64,000 nt of DNA. Source: Botryotinia globosa (lineage: Eukaryota > Ascomycota > Leotiomycetes > Helotiales > Sclerotiniaceae). The stretch spans positions 992,001-1,056,000 of the forward strand of contig RCSZ01000015.1 of assembly GCA_014898425.1 (NCBI GenBank), in the 5' to 3' direction. This document shows positions 33,350 through 44,873 of the stretch, piece after piece. Both the position numbers and the translations under genes were made by a program. A model generated the notes under the pieces. That model was not told the DNA's origin. It saw only the letters and a list, made by a program, of their open reading frames with translations, and did no database searches. The stretch's first letter is position 1. The number at the start of each line of letters is the position of its first letter.

Positions 33350-34015
33350 TCACTTGTCGATGTTGTCAAAACCATAAAGAGGTCTTCCTTGTCGACGCAA
33401 CGCCCAAATGACCTAACATGACATTATCAGCTTTGAGTCTCAACCAGCAACTGTAGCACAAGAAACCCACATCGTTGACAGTGACCGTCTTTCTCTTAGA
33501 GTGTTCAACTATAGCGACGCAATCCTTCAAAATCTGCAAGGGATTAGTCCGACGATCTCGGTATTGTAGTGAGGGTACAGACCTCATTCAAACGTGATTT
33601 TATCGCCTCACGGACATCGCCATAGATCAACGACGAGATACGTTTGACACCGCCTCTACGTGCTAGACGTCTGTGAATTGTAGTTAGTTCGCATCTTCAG
33701 CCTTATCACGGAAGTACTAACCGAATATCACCTTTGGTAATTCCATTAATGTTATCTTTCAAGACCTTTCTAAAATCAGAAACATGTTAGCAAATTGTCC
33801 AATCCTCGAGAACAGTGATAAATGAAGTAACCTCAAGAACCATAGAGATTGATCCAGAAAACTCACCTATGTCTTCTCATACGAGGACCTCCAATTCCCC
33901 TACCACCTGGCCCGGTCTTGCCCTTGCCTCCGCCAAGGCTTGACATAACGGTCTTTCCTGCCATTGAATGATGACCTTTTCGAGTGTATGGTGAGGATGC
34001 GTTTTGTGGTGCCAT
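33350..34015 (-). CDS. hH4v: Divergent histone H4 variant
   Basis: Five exons, complement(33350-33412, 33471-33533, 33583-33670, 33722-33769, 33867-34015), encode 136 residues against 103 for canonical H4. The histone fold is clear: [74 protein letters not shown]. The N-terminus is extended by about two dozen residues (MAPQNASSPYTRKGHHSMAGK) and the tail reads GGGKGKTGPGGRGIGGPRMRRHRK, so the residue matching H4 Lys16 is Arg. The C-terminus is DNIDK instead of GG. Neurospora and relatives carry an H4 variant besides canonical H4, and this looks like that class. Canonical fungal H4 genes have fewer introns and very high conservation. A start at the internal Met18 is possible. Function of the variant is unknown to me. 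Confidence 0.88.
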
Positions 34016-34460
34016 TTTATTACAAGGAGCCGATATACGGCTTTAGAGAAGGGAGCGATTTATCGTAATATTATTAGTCGATCATACATCCAATGGAGTT
34101 GAGACAATTGTTTGAAAGTTGAAAGGGATTGAACAAACGAAAGTTGAACGCGGTTGGGAAGTGGGGGGAAACGAAGTCACGGGACTTTATACTAGCGCGT
34201 TCTTCTGCTTTTTCCTCTCACCCAGGTCTCACTTTCAATACTAGATATGTACTGAGCAATTTTAATATTCTGAAAAAGAACTTCTGTTAATATCCAAGCC
34301 TCCCAAAGAGACTCTATTATCCCATAAGGTATTTTCAAGCCCTAAAATGTATGTGCTTATTCTCCAACGCACCCATGATGTCTCTTGTTTCGCTGACGCC
34401 CGAGACCCCCAAAAATTGACAAGTAAAAACATCAATGCTATGAACTCAGGTCCCAAGGTA
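34016..34460. other. Intergenic region between tandem minus-strand genes
   Basis: A 445-base spacer between the 5' end of the H4 variant gene and the 3' end of SVF1. No repeat or gene is seen. Confidence 0.6.
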
Positions 34461-35714
34461 TCATTCAGAAATAAACGTGGCTTCTGTGTATAAAACTCCC
34501 TCCTCTGTAATCACTTCATCTCCAATCTTTAGTGTCAAGGTTGTTGGCTTGTTACGCGGGGAGTACTACATGCAGTATTAGTATCGCGGAATTCCGTAGG
34601 AAGTATATATGACAAACCTGGTAGATATATGGTCTTGTTCCAGCAACATTGCCAACGATTTTCTTGACAAACCCAGGGACTTCAGCCATGACATCAACTC
34701 TATCGAGTCTTTCCTCGAGGTCTGTTTCGATTAAACCAGAAACAGATTTTCCGTCCCTTGTCTTTCCTTGCCAATCAAATTTGACAGCCTCTGGTTCCGG
34801 CCAGCCAGCATCCTCATCATTCTTAATCCGGGTGTGTTTTGCGGTATGTCCAGCTCCGGCACAGATGATTTCACCATCCTTGACTATGCCACCAACACTG
34901 ACGACGGTAGAACCGTATGCCGGAGGTGTTGTGTATTCCATCATTATGGCTGAAAATTGTGGACCTTGATAGTTGACAAAATTCCACTTTGCGGCAGCGT
35001 GATGTGGTTTCATTCCCTGGAGCGCATGTATGAACATTGCCTTGCCCTTGAAGTCTATTGACCCATCTTTGGTTGTAATGGATCCTTTGGTGATAGTTCG
35101 TGGCCAAAATGCATGTCTCATCGAACCCCAAGGAGCCTTTGGATCTGTGCCATAATATGATTTGCCATCTTTACCGACATGGAAGCCCGGAGCAACTCGA
35201 GTAACTGTGAGGTTGACGATGGATGCTTCATTTGTCATGGATTTGATAGTATATTCTGTGCCATCCTCAGAAAGATCAATGGCAACATCGTCTGCATAGA
35301 AGCAGGTTTTATCATCGCTGAACTCGACGTTGCTGAGTTGATCGGAACTCCATAGATTGGGCTTCGAGCTACCTTTAGGATAGGAGATTTTGCAGTTGAA
35401 CTGAGTTGTGGTTCGCACGCCACTTCCTATAGTGTTAGCATCTCGTTCTTACAAGGAGAGAAGTGTAAATCATACATAACATTACTGTGTATAATTTGCG
35501 CCATAGCAATGTGTCCACTGTCAGCCATGAAGTAGAACGTCTGAGTCTCTACGCTCGTTGAGTCCATAGCGACCCATTTCATATCTTCTCTCGAAAGTTC
35601 AGTGTATGGCGTGGTTTCTGCTTGCTTGCCGACTGGTATAATCGCTGACGGTCCATAGATTGGTTCTGCTGTGCCGGCAACATTGGCCATTGTCTTTTTG
35701 GCCCAGTTCATCAT
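34461..35714 (-). CDS. SVF1: Survival factor Svf1
   Basis: Svf1 is a lipocalin-like protein needed for survival under oxidative and cold stress and linked to sphingolipid/ceramide handling in yeast. Exons complement(34461-34565, 34618-35422, 35476-35714) encode 382 residues, the family length. Landmarks in order: [155 protein letters not shown] and the C-terminal [14 protein letters not shown]. The first intron's acceptor must be the second of two closely spaced AGs (TATAGGAAG|TGG) to keep the conserved SNV.GV frame. Two adjacent ATGs (35714, 35711) are possible starts. It is divergent from the uL11m gene. Confidence 0.93.
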
Positions 35715-36190
35715 CTTGAATATTTGTGTTATTGTATCGTTGGGAAGTGAAAGGATTTATTGTGATGTTTGTCTTTGAGAGAGGGACAACCGTCCTTCAA
35801 GTACCAAGATGACCCCCCATCATCTAGTTCCTGCCTAATGCATACATCATCCATAATGAATCACGTGCAAGCCCCTTTCATAGATTTGGAAGGGATTAAT
35901 CTTGCTGTCGTTTGGGAAGAATATCAAATTGTATACAAATGACGTATTGTTGTAAAAGGCATTGTGTCGCATCATTTTACAGAAATCAAGTGAGTTTCGG
36001 CATGTGGATTATCTAAAATTTGGGGTAACCTTGAGAGGCTGAATGAATGGATCCTTGGCCGAAAACCCCATGTCATTTTTAGAGCCTTATCGACAAGGCG
36101 ACAGACGCGGCCTAAAAATTTAATTTATCAAATTGACCTCAAGGAAGCTTCATTGCCAGGATATCTTCCTCAGCCAGCACCTCCATAACG
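35715..36190. promoter_or_regulatory. Shared divergent promoter region of SVF1 and mitochondrial uL11
   Basis: The two start codons are 476 bases apart and face outward. A C-rich block (GACCCCCC) near 35811 is the only striking run. I do not assign a factor to it. Confidence 0.5.
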
Positions 36191-36767
36191 ATGTCGAAAG
36201 CACGCGCAGCTTCAGATGTGATAGTGAAACTCATAGTAGGGGCAGGACAAGCCAGTCCTAGTCCTCCGGTCGGTCCTGCGTTGGGAAGTAAAGGTGTAAA
36301 GTCAATGGACTTTTGCAAGGTACGCACATTCCCAACCTGCGCAGTTCCTGAATCTTGTTGCATTTTCGACTTCATTTGTATCATAAATACAATCTTTGTC
36401 GTTTTCAATCGGTCAATCAGTCTAATAGTTTCGCTAGGAATTTAATGCGAGAACTGCCCATATGAATCCAGGAACCCCAATTCCCGCGAGAGTTACAGTG
36501 CGACCAGATCGATCATTCCATTTCGAACTACGTACACCGTCCACATCGTGGCTACTTCTCAGTGCTGCGGGTGTTGAGGCGAAAAAGGGAAAGCTAAAGG
36601 GAGCACCAGATTCAACAACGGTTGTGGGTACTGTCAGTCTGAAGCACATCTACGAGATTGCCAAAATAAAACAATCAGAATTGCGCCTATCGGGGTTATC
36701 TTTGGAGGGGCTTTGCAAATCAGTGATTGCGCAGGCGAAAACCATTGGGGTTAAGGTTGTCGCATGA
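36191..36767 (+). CDS. MRPL19: Mitochondrial large ribosomal subunit protein uL11m
   Basis: uL11 forms the GTPase-associated centre stalk base of the mitochondrial large subunit. Exons 36191-36319 and 36438-36767 give 152 residues, close to bacterial L11. The N-terminal domain has [34 protein letters not shown], including the Pro-rich loop that contacts rRNA, followed by [26 protein letters not shown]. The C-terminal rRNA-binding domain has [19 protein letters not shown] and [20 protein letters not shown]. The intron is phase 0 and falls in the conserved DFCK|EFNA stretch. No long presequence is visible, as is common for this protein. Confidence 0.93.
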
Positions 36768-38193
36768 AGGGGGCGAGGGGTTGTCGATCAGGCTGATTCG
36801 AAAAGGCTGAGTCAATATATACGTGTGATATCATTGCGACGGCGTTGGGATTCATATGTACACTACTCTCAGAGGCAAACCTGAGATTACATGGTGTTGT
36901 AAAATAGACGATTTTCATGACGGTTTAACCTCGACAATGTTTCGACTAGGACATTAAGGACATGAATATTTCGTCAACAGGACTGATAGTTCCGCGATTG
37001 TGGGAGCTTGTCCAATAGAATACTCAGAAATGGACTCATGTATCAATACAAACTTTTCCAAAACCATGCACACTTGGCAGATTTGTTTCACTTTGCTCTG
37101 AGTTAAAACTGCGCTTCCAAATACTTGATTATTGGGGCGCACAGCGAGAGTATATACATATTGAGTAGGTAGGCTCGTAGGTCATGCTTCCTAAGATGTC
37201 TCTTCACGGAACGGAATGTCTGCCATTGGGAATCCGAGACGAACTCCGGATTGCCTCGAGCCCATTGGATCACGTGTAAGTATCTCCTCCAATCATTCTG
37301 GAAGGCTTTGCGTAACCCCAGCAGCGAAATCGGGGCTTCAGGGGTTGTCCTCGGTAACACTCGGCATCACTTGGGCTTGGCTTTGACAGTGGAGTTCTAG
37401 AAGAAAGCTAGAAGAATCGTATCCAGCCATGTATCTACGACCAATGCAGCCTTAAGTGTCAATAAAGCAGGAAGATCTACAACCCAATCGCCCCCCGAGA
37501 ATGTACAACGACGATCCACTCACAAACGATGCTCAGTATCGGATGGACCGGGACAAATACGATGCTCATGCTGTACAAAGCAAGCAGGCGCCTCTGTAGA
37601 CTCGACGTGCATAATCTTGTGCCTGCTGAGCTGCTGTGCAAGCAAGTCCGTCCAAGATGAAGGAAGACTTTGGCGAATGAAGCAATTAGAGATGCCTGGT
37701 ACAGTATTAATTTGAGTCTTCGGATTTGAGCGAGTCGAGAGTCGAGACGGAACCAATTTCTCCATCGTAGGAGAATTGCTGGTTCCAATTACATAGAGAC
37801 ATATGCCTTGTTTGCTGTAATGAGTTTGCTGTAACGAGTCTCAGAAGGCAAGATGGCATGCCAGTCGGTACTTATTCATAGGTTGCCCCCCTTTCGCATC
37901 CATCCAGGTTAACAAGGCGGCCGGGGATTCAATGAAATGGATAGAATCACCAGTCAGCCACATGTACTAAATGACTACAGGTGCAGTTCTAGGTTGGGCT
38001 TTAAATTTTCCCCATCCATTTATTTTTATCCTGCCTGTGTTGGAATTTCGATCCACCTCTCCATAATGGCTGGCTTGAGTCGGAATGATGGTGGTCGAGA
38101 CCGACTTTGTAGATAATCGCAGCTTATTTTCTTTCATCACATGTGTTTGTTTCGTTGGAGAATGGAGGGGTTTACGAGTAGACCTCATAATAC

Positions 38194-38254
38194 CTCATAC
38201 CTCATATCTCATATCTCATATCTCATACCTCATACTTCATACCTCATACCTCAT
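38194..38254. repeat. 7-bp tandem repeat CTCATAY
   Basis: About nine consecutive copies of CTCATAC or CTCATAT, one reading TTCATAC, in an otherwise unique upstream region. Confidence 0.9.
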
Positions 38255-38870
38255 CCTCTTTGACTGACCGCATGTAGAAAAGAAGTAAAGAAGCAAAGAC
38301 TTCCAAGTTGTTTGTGGTATGATTAGTAAGCTCTGCGCAATGCAAATGAATCAGAGTCAATGGAAATTATCTTCAACCCTGGGAGTGGTAGGTACCTAGA
38401 TGGACTGGCTGGTAGGAGGGATCCATTGAAGATTTCTCATCTCTTCATGGCAATTTACAAAGCACCGGGCGGTACTCGAGTAATATCCTTTTTGATGGAT
38501 TATTTCAAAAAGGCATCGGAATATAACTAGCACATGTCTATCGTCACACTACTTTGTACAGTCACTATACTATCACATATCACACTTTGTATTCTCCATT
38601 ACAAAGTACACATCTTCGTTTCTCTCCTCGTACCTCCACCATATGCGACCTTTCCTACTTCATCCAGCATCGAGTATTACCTTGCCAATTCCAGCTTAGA
38701 TATTGCTTATGATCTATCTAGGGTAGACCAAGTGCATTCAAGGTTCAATTATTGACCGGTACCCACCCCGTCATCATTCTTTTACTCTTGTAACCTGTTC
38801 CACCCACCACCACTCAACATTCAAAATCCTTCCTCCACTAATAAAACCTCTGACTGCGACTTTGACTTTT

Positions 38871-38927
38871 GCCTACTCCAGTCTACTCCAGCCTACTCCA
38901 GTCTACTCCAGTCTACTCCAGTCTACT
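38871..38927. repeat. 10-bp tandem repeat GYCTACTCCA
   Basis: Five full copies of a decamer, alternating GTCTACTCCA and GCCTACTCCA, plus a partial sixth. It lies about 480 bases before the kinase start codon. Confidence 0.92.
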
Positions 38928-39408
38928 ACCCACCAGTGCCACCAGTGCACCACCCATTGAAAATCCTCATTCATACGGTTGCTTACTGGTACATACATAA
39001 ATTTCTTGGTTGTGCATGATCTAATCGAATCGGTTGGAGAAAGAATTTGACTCGAATCTTCAAAGACTTGATTAAAATAAACGGTCAAAATTACTTACTT
39101 CATTTGCATTTTCTATCTTTCTCTTTGCTGAATATTATATTCCATCTGATGCTTAATCATTCATCGATTGGTGCAAAACTTATCATCTCGGCTTCTTCTT
39201 CCGTTTACTTTGCTCTCCTACAGGTTTGTATCCGCTTTTGACTCAAGAGAAACGCTCCGAAAGCCCCACCATCAAACCTCCAAATTCTCCTTTCAGATTC
39301 AACCTTCTCACTTACAACCTATCCCGACTTTCGTGAAGGCTCCGGAGGGCTATCCTCGACCATAGTGCAATTGCTCCAATATCCTATCCCCCCCCAATCG
39401 CTCTCACT

Positions 39409-42101
39409 ATGGCTCAACCTCAAGAATCATCATCGTCTACTCAGACGGCCCCGCTCGGTGAGTCTCTGCGCTTACTCGTGCTGTTGTCGACCCAATCACG
39501 ACATCTTGTCAGCATACATTGAGAAAATGAGGCTAACAATGGCCACGCAGGCTCTGCACCTTTCAAATTGAACGGCAAATCCTCTACTGAAGGTTCCCCA
39601 CAGGTCCGGTTCGCCGCGGTCAACGAGCAAATAGCACCGGATGCAAGCTTCGCTGGTCTGGATCATAGCACGGCTACGCAGAACATGTTAAATAAGGAGC
39701 AGGTAGATTTAGATCAGCTATCGAAAACCCTTCAAGGAACTCATCTACAAGAACGTCGCATGAGCCATTTTGCATTCGAGCCTGTGTCTCTACCAGCTTC
39801 GAGAGTACGTCATTTCTATTTGCAGCATTCTATATTTCAACGGGTTCTGCCAATGTGTGGTTTGATATAGTTCAGCTTGAAGTGTCAAACTGTAACAAGG
39901 TCAAAATTTGGCTGAACCACGGGCTGGATTTAGTAGACTCTATGCGTTAAGAACCACAATTTGCTTTGCAAGGAAGACGCATGATATGGCCCACAATAGC
40001 GCATATTGCTATTGCTCATCATTTGACTTTGTTTCTGTTTGGAGTCTTGTACCATCCTACTAATTCGTTGAACTGTAGATACCCTCAACCGAAGAGAACT
40101 CGCGAGAGGCTAGCCGGTATAACACACACAGTTCTTCGAGTCGACCCTCCCCCCATCAAAGTCCGCGAACATCATCCATGCATTCTCCACCCATAACCCC
40201 TGCTGCAACACGATCGAGAGATGCTCCGACCGAAGCAGCAAAGGGGGTTCCAGTCCAGAAAGTGGCTGCGGAGGGGGATCCGGCGGCTATGACACCTCAG
40301 ATTTCACCACCCAGAACCTCACCCTCAACTACCAACGCTGACGCGTCGCGACCTGGATCTTCTGGACAAATAATGACTAGCCCTACTAGCAATTCTAACG
40401 AATCATGTCAATCAAAACCACATCATACTTTTTCGATTGGTCCGACTGCGAACGATACCTCCGTTCCTGCATCTCGAGAACCTAGTCCCGCCCGCTCTGC
40501 GACTCCCTCGGCCTACAGCAGACCTTTTACACCAGCCGGCGATATAGATGATCCTTACGCCGCATCTCGAAGAGTTCCGCAGCCCAAGAATGCCGAAGCC
40601 ATTGAGTCGAGGTTTCGATTTGGTGCGGTAGGCGCCAAAAAACGACAGTCTCCAAGCTCATCCACAACTAGCTTGCCTAGATCCTCCAGAAGTGCGGCAG
40701 ATGGAAAGACACCGGCACAAGGTGTCGAGAAACGACATACTGGATTATTTGGACATAAAAACCATCTATCAGGTGTTCACGATGATAGTGCATCAACAAT
40801 ACACAAAGCTCACGGCTCCATGTCGGAGCTCAAGCGATTCTTGAAGATTGGTCAACATAAAGCTAAGCGTGCTGGCTCTCCAACGCCATCTACCAAATCT
40901 GGTAGCTCAATAAATAAAGCATCACCATCTAGCAAAGGACAGCAGCTTCCATTTGGTGATGACCACGGGCTAACTTCGAAATATGGCAAGTTTGGAAAGG
41001 TTCTTGGAGCTGGAGCTGGAGGCTCCGTACGTCTGATGAAGCGCAGCAGTGATGGCAAAACATTCGCCGTAAAGGAGTTTCGCGCCAGGCATTCTTACGA
41101 ATCAGAGAAGGAATACACGAAGAAAGTAACTGCCGAATTTTGTATAGGATCAACTCTACATCACGGTAATATTATCGAAACGTTGGATATTGTGCAAGAG
41201 AAGGGAAAATGGTACGAGGTCATGGAATATGCACCTTACGATCTATTTGCCGTTGTGATGACTGGTAAAATGTCGAAAGAAGAGGTTACCTGCTCATTTC
41301 TTCAGATTTTGAGTGGTGTCACATACTTGCATAGTATGGGCCTAGCTCATCGAGATCTGAAGCTTGATAATGTTGTGGTCAACCAATATGGTATTATGAA
41401 AATTATCGATTTTGGTAGTGCTAGCGTGTTCTTGTATCCCTTTGAAGGAGGCATCACGCTATCCAGTGGTACGTTACTTTAAACTTCCTGAAGGAAAAAA
41501 ATATGCTAATATTCTTGTAGGTATTGTTGGCTCCGATCCTTATCTCGCTCCAGAGGTGTATGACGAGAAGAGATATGACCCACAGCCAGCTGATATCTGG
41601 TCCCTTGCGATCATCTTCTGCTGCATGTCTTTGCGCAGATTCCCATGGAAGATGCCTAGAATGACGGATAATTCCTTCAAGTTATTTGCCTCTCCTCCAT
41701 CACCAAAACCAGAACATCCGAATGGAGCAACCACACCAGCCACAAAGGAGTCGGATACCAAACCTCCTAATTCGAAAAACGGTCCTAACGGCTCTGGTTC
41801 TGATGTTGACATGCTCACCTTGATTAATTCTATCGACTCCAGGAAGCCTGAGCCACCAAAGCCAGAAGTGATTAAAGGACCAGATAGATTACTCCGTCTC
41901 CTACCCAGAGAGAGTAGAGAAATTGTTGGATTGATGTTAAAGCTGGATCCAAAGAAGAGAGCTACAATGGCACAGATACTGGATAATCCCTGGGTAAGAG
42001 ACACAGTAATATGCCGTCAAGACTCAGATGGCAAACCCATATCGGCTCCAGGCCATACACATACTCTTGAGCCACCAACACCGCCTCCTTCCTCAAAATA
42101 A
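39409..42101 (+). CDS. HAL4/SAT4-type serine/threonine protein kinase
   Basis: Yeast Hal4/Hal5 kinases stabilise plasma-membrane nutrient and potassium transporters and give salt tolerance. Exons 39409-39457, 39551-39804, 40079-41468 and 41521-42101 give 757 residues. Residues 1-390 are disordered and Ser/Pro-rich, with many possible phosphosites. The kinase domain spans about 400-725: [14 protein letters not shown] loop, AVKEF with the ATP lysine, EYAPYDLF hinge, HRDLKLDN catalytic loop near 525, DFGSA near 546, GSDPYLAPE in the activation segment, and the family-typical [19 protein letters not shown] Pro/Ser insert of about 50 residues splits the C-lobe, as usual in Hal/Npr-type kinases. 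The 49-base first exon ([16 protein letters not shown]) was found through its GTGAGT donor. No paralog comparison was possible, so I leave the symbol open. Confidence 0.88.
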
Positions 42102-43026
42102 CGAATTTCACGTAGCCTTGGATGACTCTTCATTTGCATAGTCAGGGTTGGGATTAGGGGGCGTTTTGGGTGGGATGGTTTACCTAGGTTGATTGGTTCA
42201 TATTGATGGCAATACTTCACAGTGCAGTGCATAAGGCTCATTTTTAGATAGTAGAGGAATTGCGGTAGATTGTATATCCATAGGAGTGTTGGAGGTCTTA
42301 TATTATTTTGGAATCGTTACTAGATACATACCTCGAGGTCGTTTTAGATAGGAATGTTGTTGAGTCCTTATGATATTAACGACTGTTTTTAATTAAAGCA
42401 TAGCTATATATATAATTCTTGAAATACGATTGTAGTCTCCTGGTTCTTTGCTTACTTGAACAGTTCAAACTTGAATCACTGATAGAATTCGGCTGCTCGA
42501 GTGACAATTCGACAATGTCATCCACTCCCATCCCTCTGGCGTAACCTTTTCTTATTTTATTTCTCTACAATTAACACGTCCTCTACCGCTTCTACTCCCT
42601 CCCTCGGCCTCCATTAATGTTTGCCTCACTTTTTGCTTGTTGATCCAAAGTATGCGGGGTTTTCGAGTTTAGCATTCCAGCCAAGATTCGACAATTTAAC
42701 GAATTTCTCGAGGTTTGGAAGCTTCAAACTCTTCTTTAATCTTCATCCCTCAATCTTCATCCCTCAAGCATGAGCATTTATTAATGATTTGACAATAGGT
42801 TTATTACTGCTGTGTATCAGGAGAAATGGACAGAGGAATGGATACTATCATGTGACCAGGTGGGTGTCTTGATCAATGGGCGTTGTTCGGTTAAAGAAGA
42901 TTCGAGAAACCCGAGAGGTACAAATTATTTTTCTCCACACCCAGTCCTCGGAGCTTCAATTCTTTGATATTACTCCAAACAACTTTCTGCCAATTACTTT
43001 CTACTCAAACTTTAAATACCCTCAAA
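42102..43026. other. Intergenic region containing the hsp10 promoter
   Basis: This 925-base spacer holds the kinase 3' region and the promoter of the Hsp10 gene. A three-block heat-shock element at 42896-42908 is annotated separately. No gene is seen. Confidence 0.6.
42896..42908 (+). promoter_or_regulatory. Heat-shock element upstream of hsp10
   Basis: The bases read GAA-GA-TTC-GA-GAA, three inverted 5-bp units with exact spacing, the minimal perfect binding site for trimeric heat-shock factor. It sits 118 bases before the start codon of a mitochondrial chaperonin gene, a classic Hsf1 target. This is motif evidence only. Confidence 0.7.
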
Positions 43027-43701
43027 ATGGTGAGTGAGCTGTTCAATTTACTTGCGCCTTGAAAACTTCATAGTTCGAGGCGGTTTCAATTCCTATCAAA
43101 GCCTGCAAAGCATTCTAGCTTTTCTTCTATATTATATTTGCTAATGATCATTGATATTGCAGTCTACCGCCCTCAAGTCCATCAAGTCCCTCGCTCCTCT
43201 CCTCGACCGTGTCTTGGTCCAGAGAATCAAGGCTGAGACCAAGACCGCCAGCGGTATCTTCCTCCCAGAATCAAGTGTCAAGGAGCTCAACGAGGCTAGA
43301 GTTTTGGCGGTTGGCCCCGGAGGTTTGGACAAGGATGGAAAGAGAGTTAGCTGTAGCGTGCAGGCTGGTGACAAAGTTTTGATTCCTCAGGTAAGCTCGA
43401 TGGGTGTGTGGTAAATGAGGCGGGGGGTTCCAAAGGTGTTTGTTTGCTTGGGGTCATTCTTGCAGATGAGGGGATAGCTGCAGCATGGATCAAGAACGAG
43501 GGTTTCGGAAGTTGTGGAACATATGGATGATTGAGCTGTGCTGACTAGGAGTAGTACGGAGGATCGCCAGTTAAGGTTGGAGAAGAGGAGTACTCTTTGT
43601 TCAGAGACCATGAGTAAGTACAATGCCCTTTGCGCATTCTCCTGCCCTTGGAATACGTTACTGACGTTAGCTACAGTATCCTTGCAAAGATTAACGAATA
43701 A
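43027..43701 (+). CDS. HSP10: Mitochondrial co-chaperonin Hsp10 (GroES family)
   Basis: Hsp10 caps the Hsp60 folding chamber in the mitochondrial matrix. Exons 43027-43029, 43163-43390, 43555-43613 and 43677-43701 give 104 residues. The first exon is only the ATG, followed at once by a GTGAGT donor. Exon 2 opens STALKSIKSLAPLLDRVLVQRIKAETKTASGIFLPESS, containing the GroES signature and the mobile loop, then EARVLAVGPGGLDKDGK and GDKVLIPQ. Exons 3 and 4 supply YGGSPVKVGEEEYSLFRDHDILAKINE. All joints preserve frame. A heat-shock element lies upstream. Intron-rich structure for so short a protein is notable. The identification is not in doubt. Confidence 0.94.
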
Positions 43702-44873
43702 ATGCTTTCACGATATGACGAGTTGATGGAGGGTGTACCATAAATGTATTAAATCGAGCATAGCGGGCAAAGAAAAAAGATATCGAGTAAAAGGATGTTG
43801 GAAAAAACATGTCGATGAACTGGCCTAATACGAAGGGGCTCAAGGGGACGAGGTTTTTGTGTATACCTTGACCTCCGCCGGTGGATTACCGTGCATGAAT
43901 TTAAATGAATCTCTTCTCCTCAAATTACAACGTACCTCTAAGATGGCAATCCAAGGGATCGTTTGCATCGGACATTTATTCGCAGGCATTGAAAGTTATG
44001 TCGTGCTTATATTCGAGGATCATTCCCGTATTATGGTTCCTTTTGATGCAATTTGCAATGCGTTGTGAGCGAGCAATAGGGCAAAAGAGACCCCTGGTGG
44101 ACACGCAAAAGGTGCATGACAATTATTCATTGCGGCTGTAAAAATGCAGATGTAACTTTTGGGTACTTGGGCAGTTAGGTAAGTGATATATGGGTAATTG
44201 GCGTTTGTTTCTCAGGCCAAGGAAAGGGGCCGTTTTCTGAAACCAAACGAAAATGTTTTACCGCCCTGCTCAATTTCTCGAGAAACCCGGAGAACCAATG
44301 AATGATGTTGTCATACAGATAATAAATACTCCTCCAGCTGCGCCTTTGACCCTACTACTTCATGTCCAGATTGTTCCATGGGTCTTTCTGTAGGTTATAG
44401 GATTCATGTGCATTGTATTGTGTAGATGATAGGATTGATACATTTCCTTTTTAGCATGCCAGTAGTGTGGTCTGTCTCTGAATCGAAACACAAGAATAAA
44501 TCAAAAGTAAATTCTTACATACTTGTATCACAAAGTACGGTCTCTTAATCACTCATAATCTATTCACGGTGAATGAATGGTTAAACCGTTGAAGTGAATA
44601 GGAGATTCGAACCCATAAAACGAAAGGTTCGTCGTGTGGAAACAATCACAATATAAACGACTATTGTTTCTGTACTGTTAACGAGGACTTATCGAATCAT
44701 CGCGATTCTGTTTTCTTTTCATTCACAGCACCACACTCCTTTGGTTCTTTAGAAAAGAATCCTCTGCTTTGCAATTGTTTGTCTTGCTTCTTCTCACATA
44801 CTACCCCAAAATATCAGTACAAAATTCAAAACTGTTTACATATCTTCTCCCGAAGTTGATCTTTCGAGGGAAA
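43702..44873. other. Intergenic region
   Basis: A 1.2-kb spacer between Hsp10 and the AA9 oxidase, with no supportable gene. A GATTCGAACCC string near 44611 resembles a tRNA T-loop in reverse complement, but no cloverleaf forms around it. Confidence 0.55.

Larger units (their letters stand above)
36768..39408. other. Long gene-free region with two short tandem repeats
   Basis: A 2.6-kb region precedes the HAL-type kinase gene. It contains the CTCATAY and GYCTACTCCA tandem repeats annotated separately and pyrimidine-rich sequence near the kinase start. Open frames of 85-103 codons on the minus strand (37103-37360, 37477-37788) and a potential two-exon small frame on the plus strand from 37184 have no family support. 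Confidence 0.5.

Noticed and set aside
37103..37790. Minus-strand frames of 85 and 103 codons and a possible two-exon small plus-strand frame from 37184 to about 37400
   Set aside because: The 85-codon minus-strand frame starts with GTG, the 103-codon frame shows no domain, and the plus-strand splice is only one of several possible; no family resemblance on either strand.
44585..44650. GATTCGAACCC string resembling a tRNA T-loop on the minus strand
   Set aside because: The stem around it is poorly paired and no anticodon or acceptor stem can be folded from the flanks.
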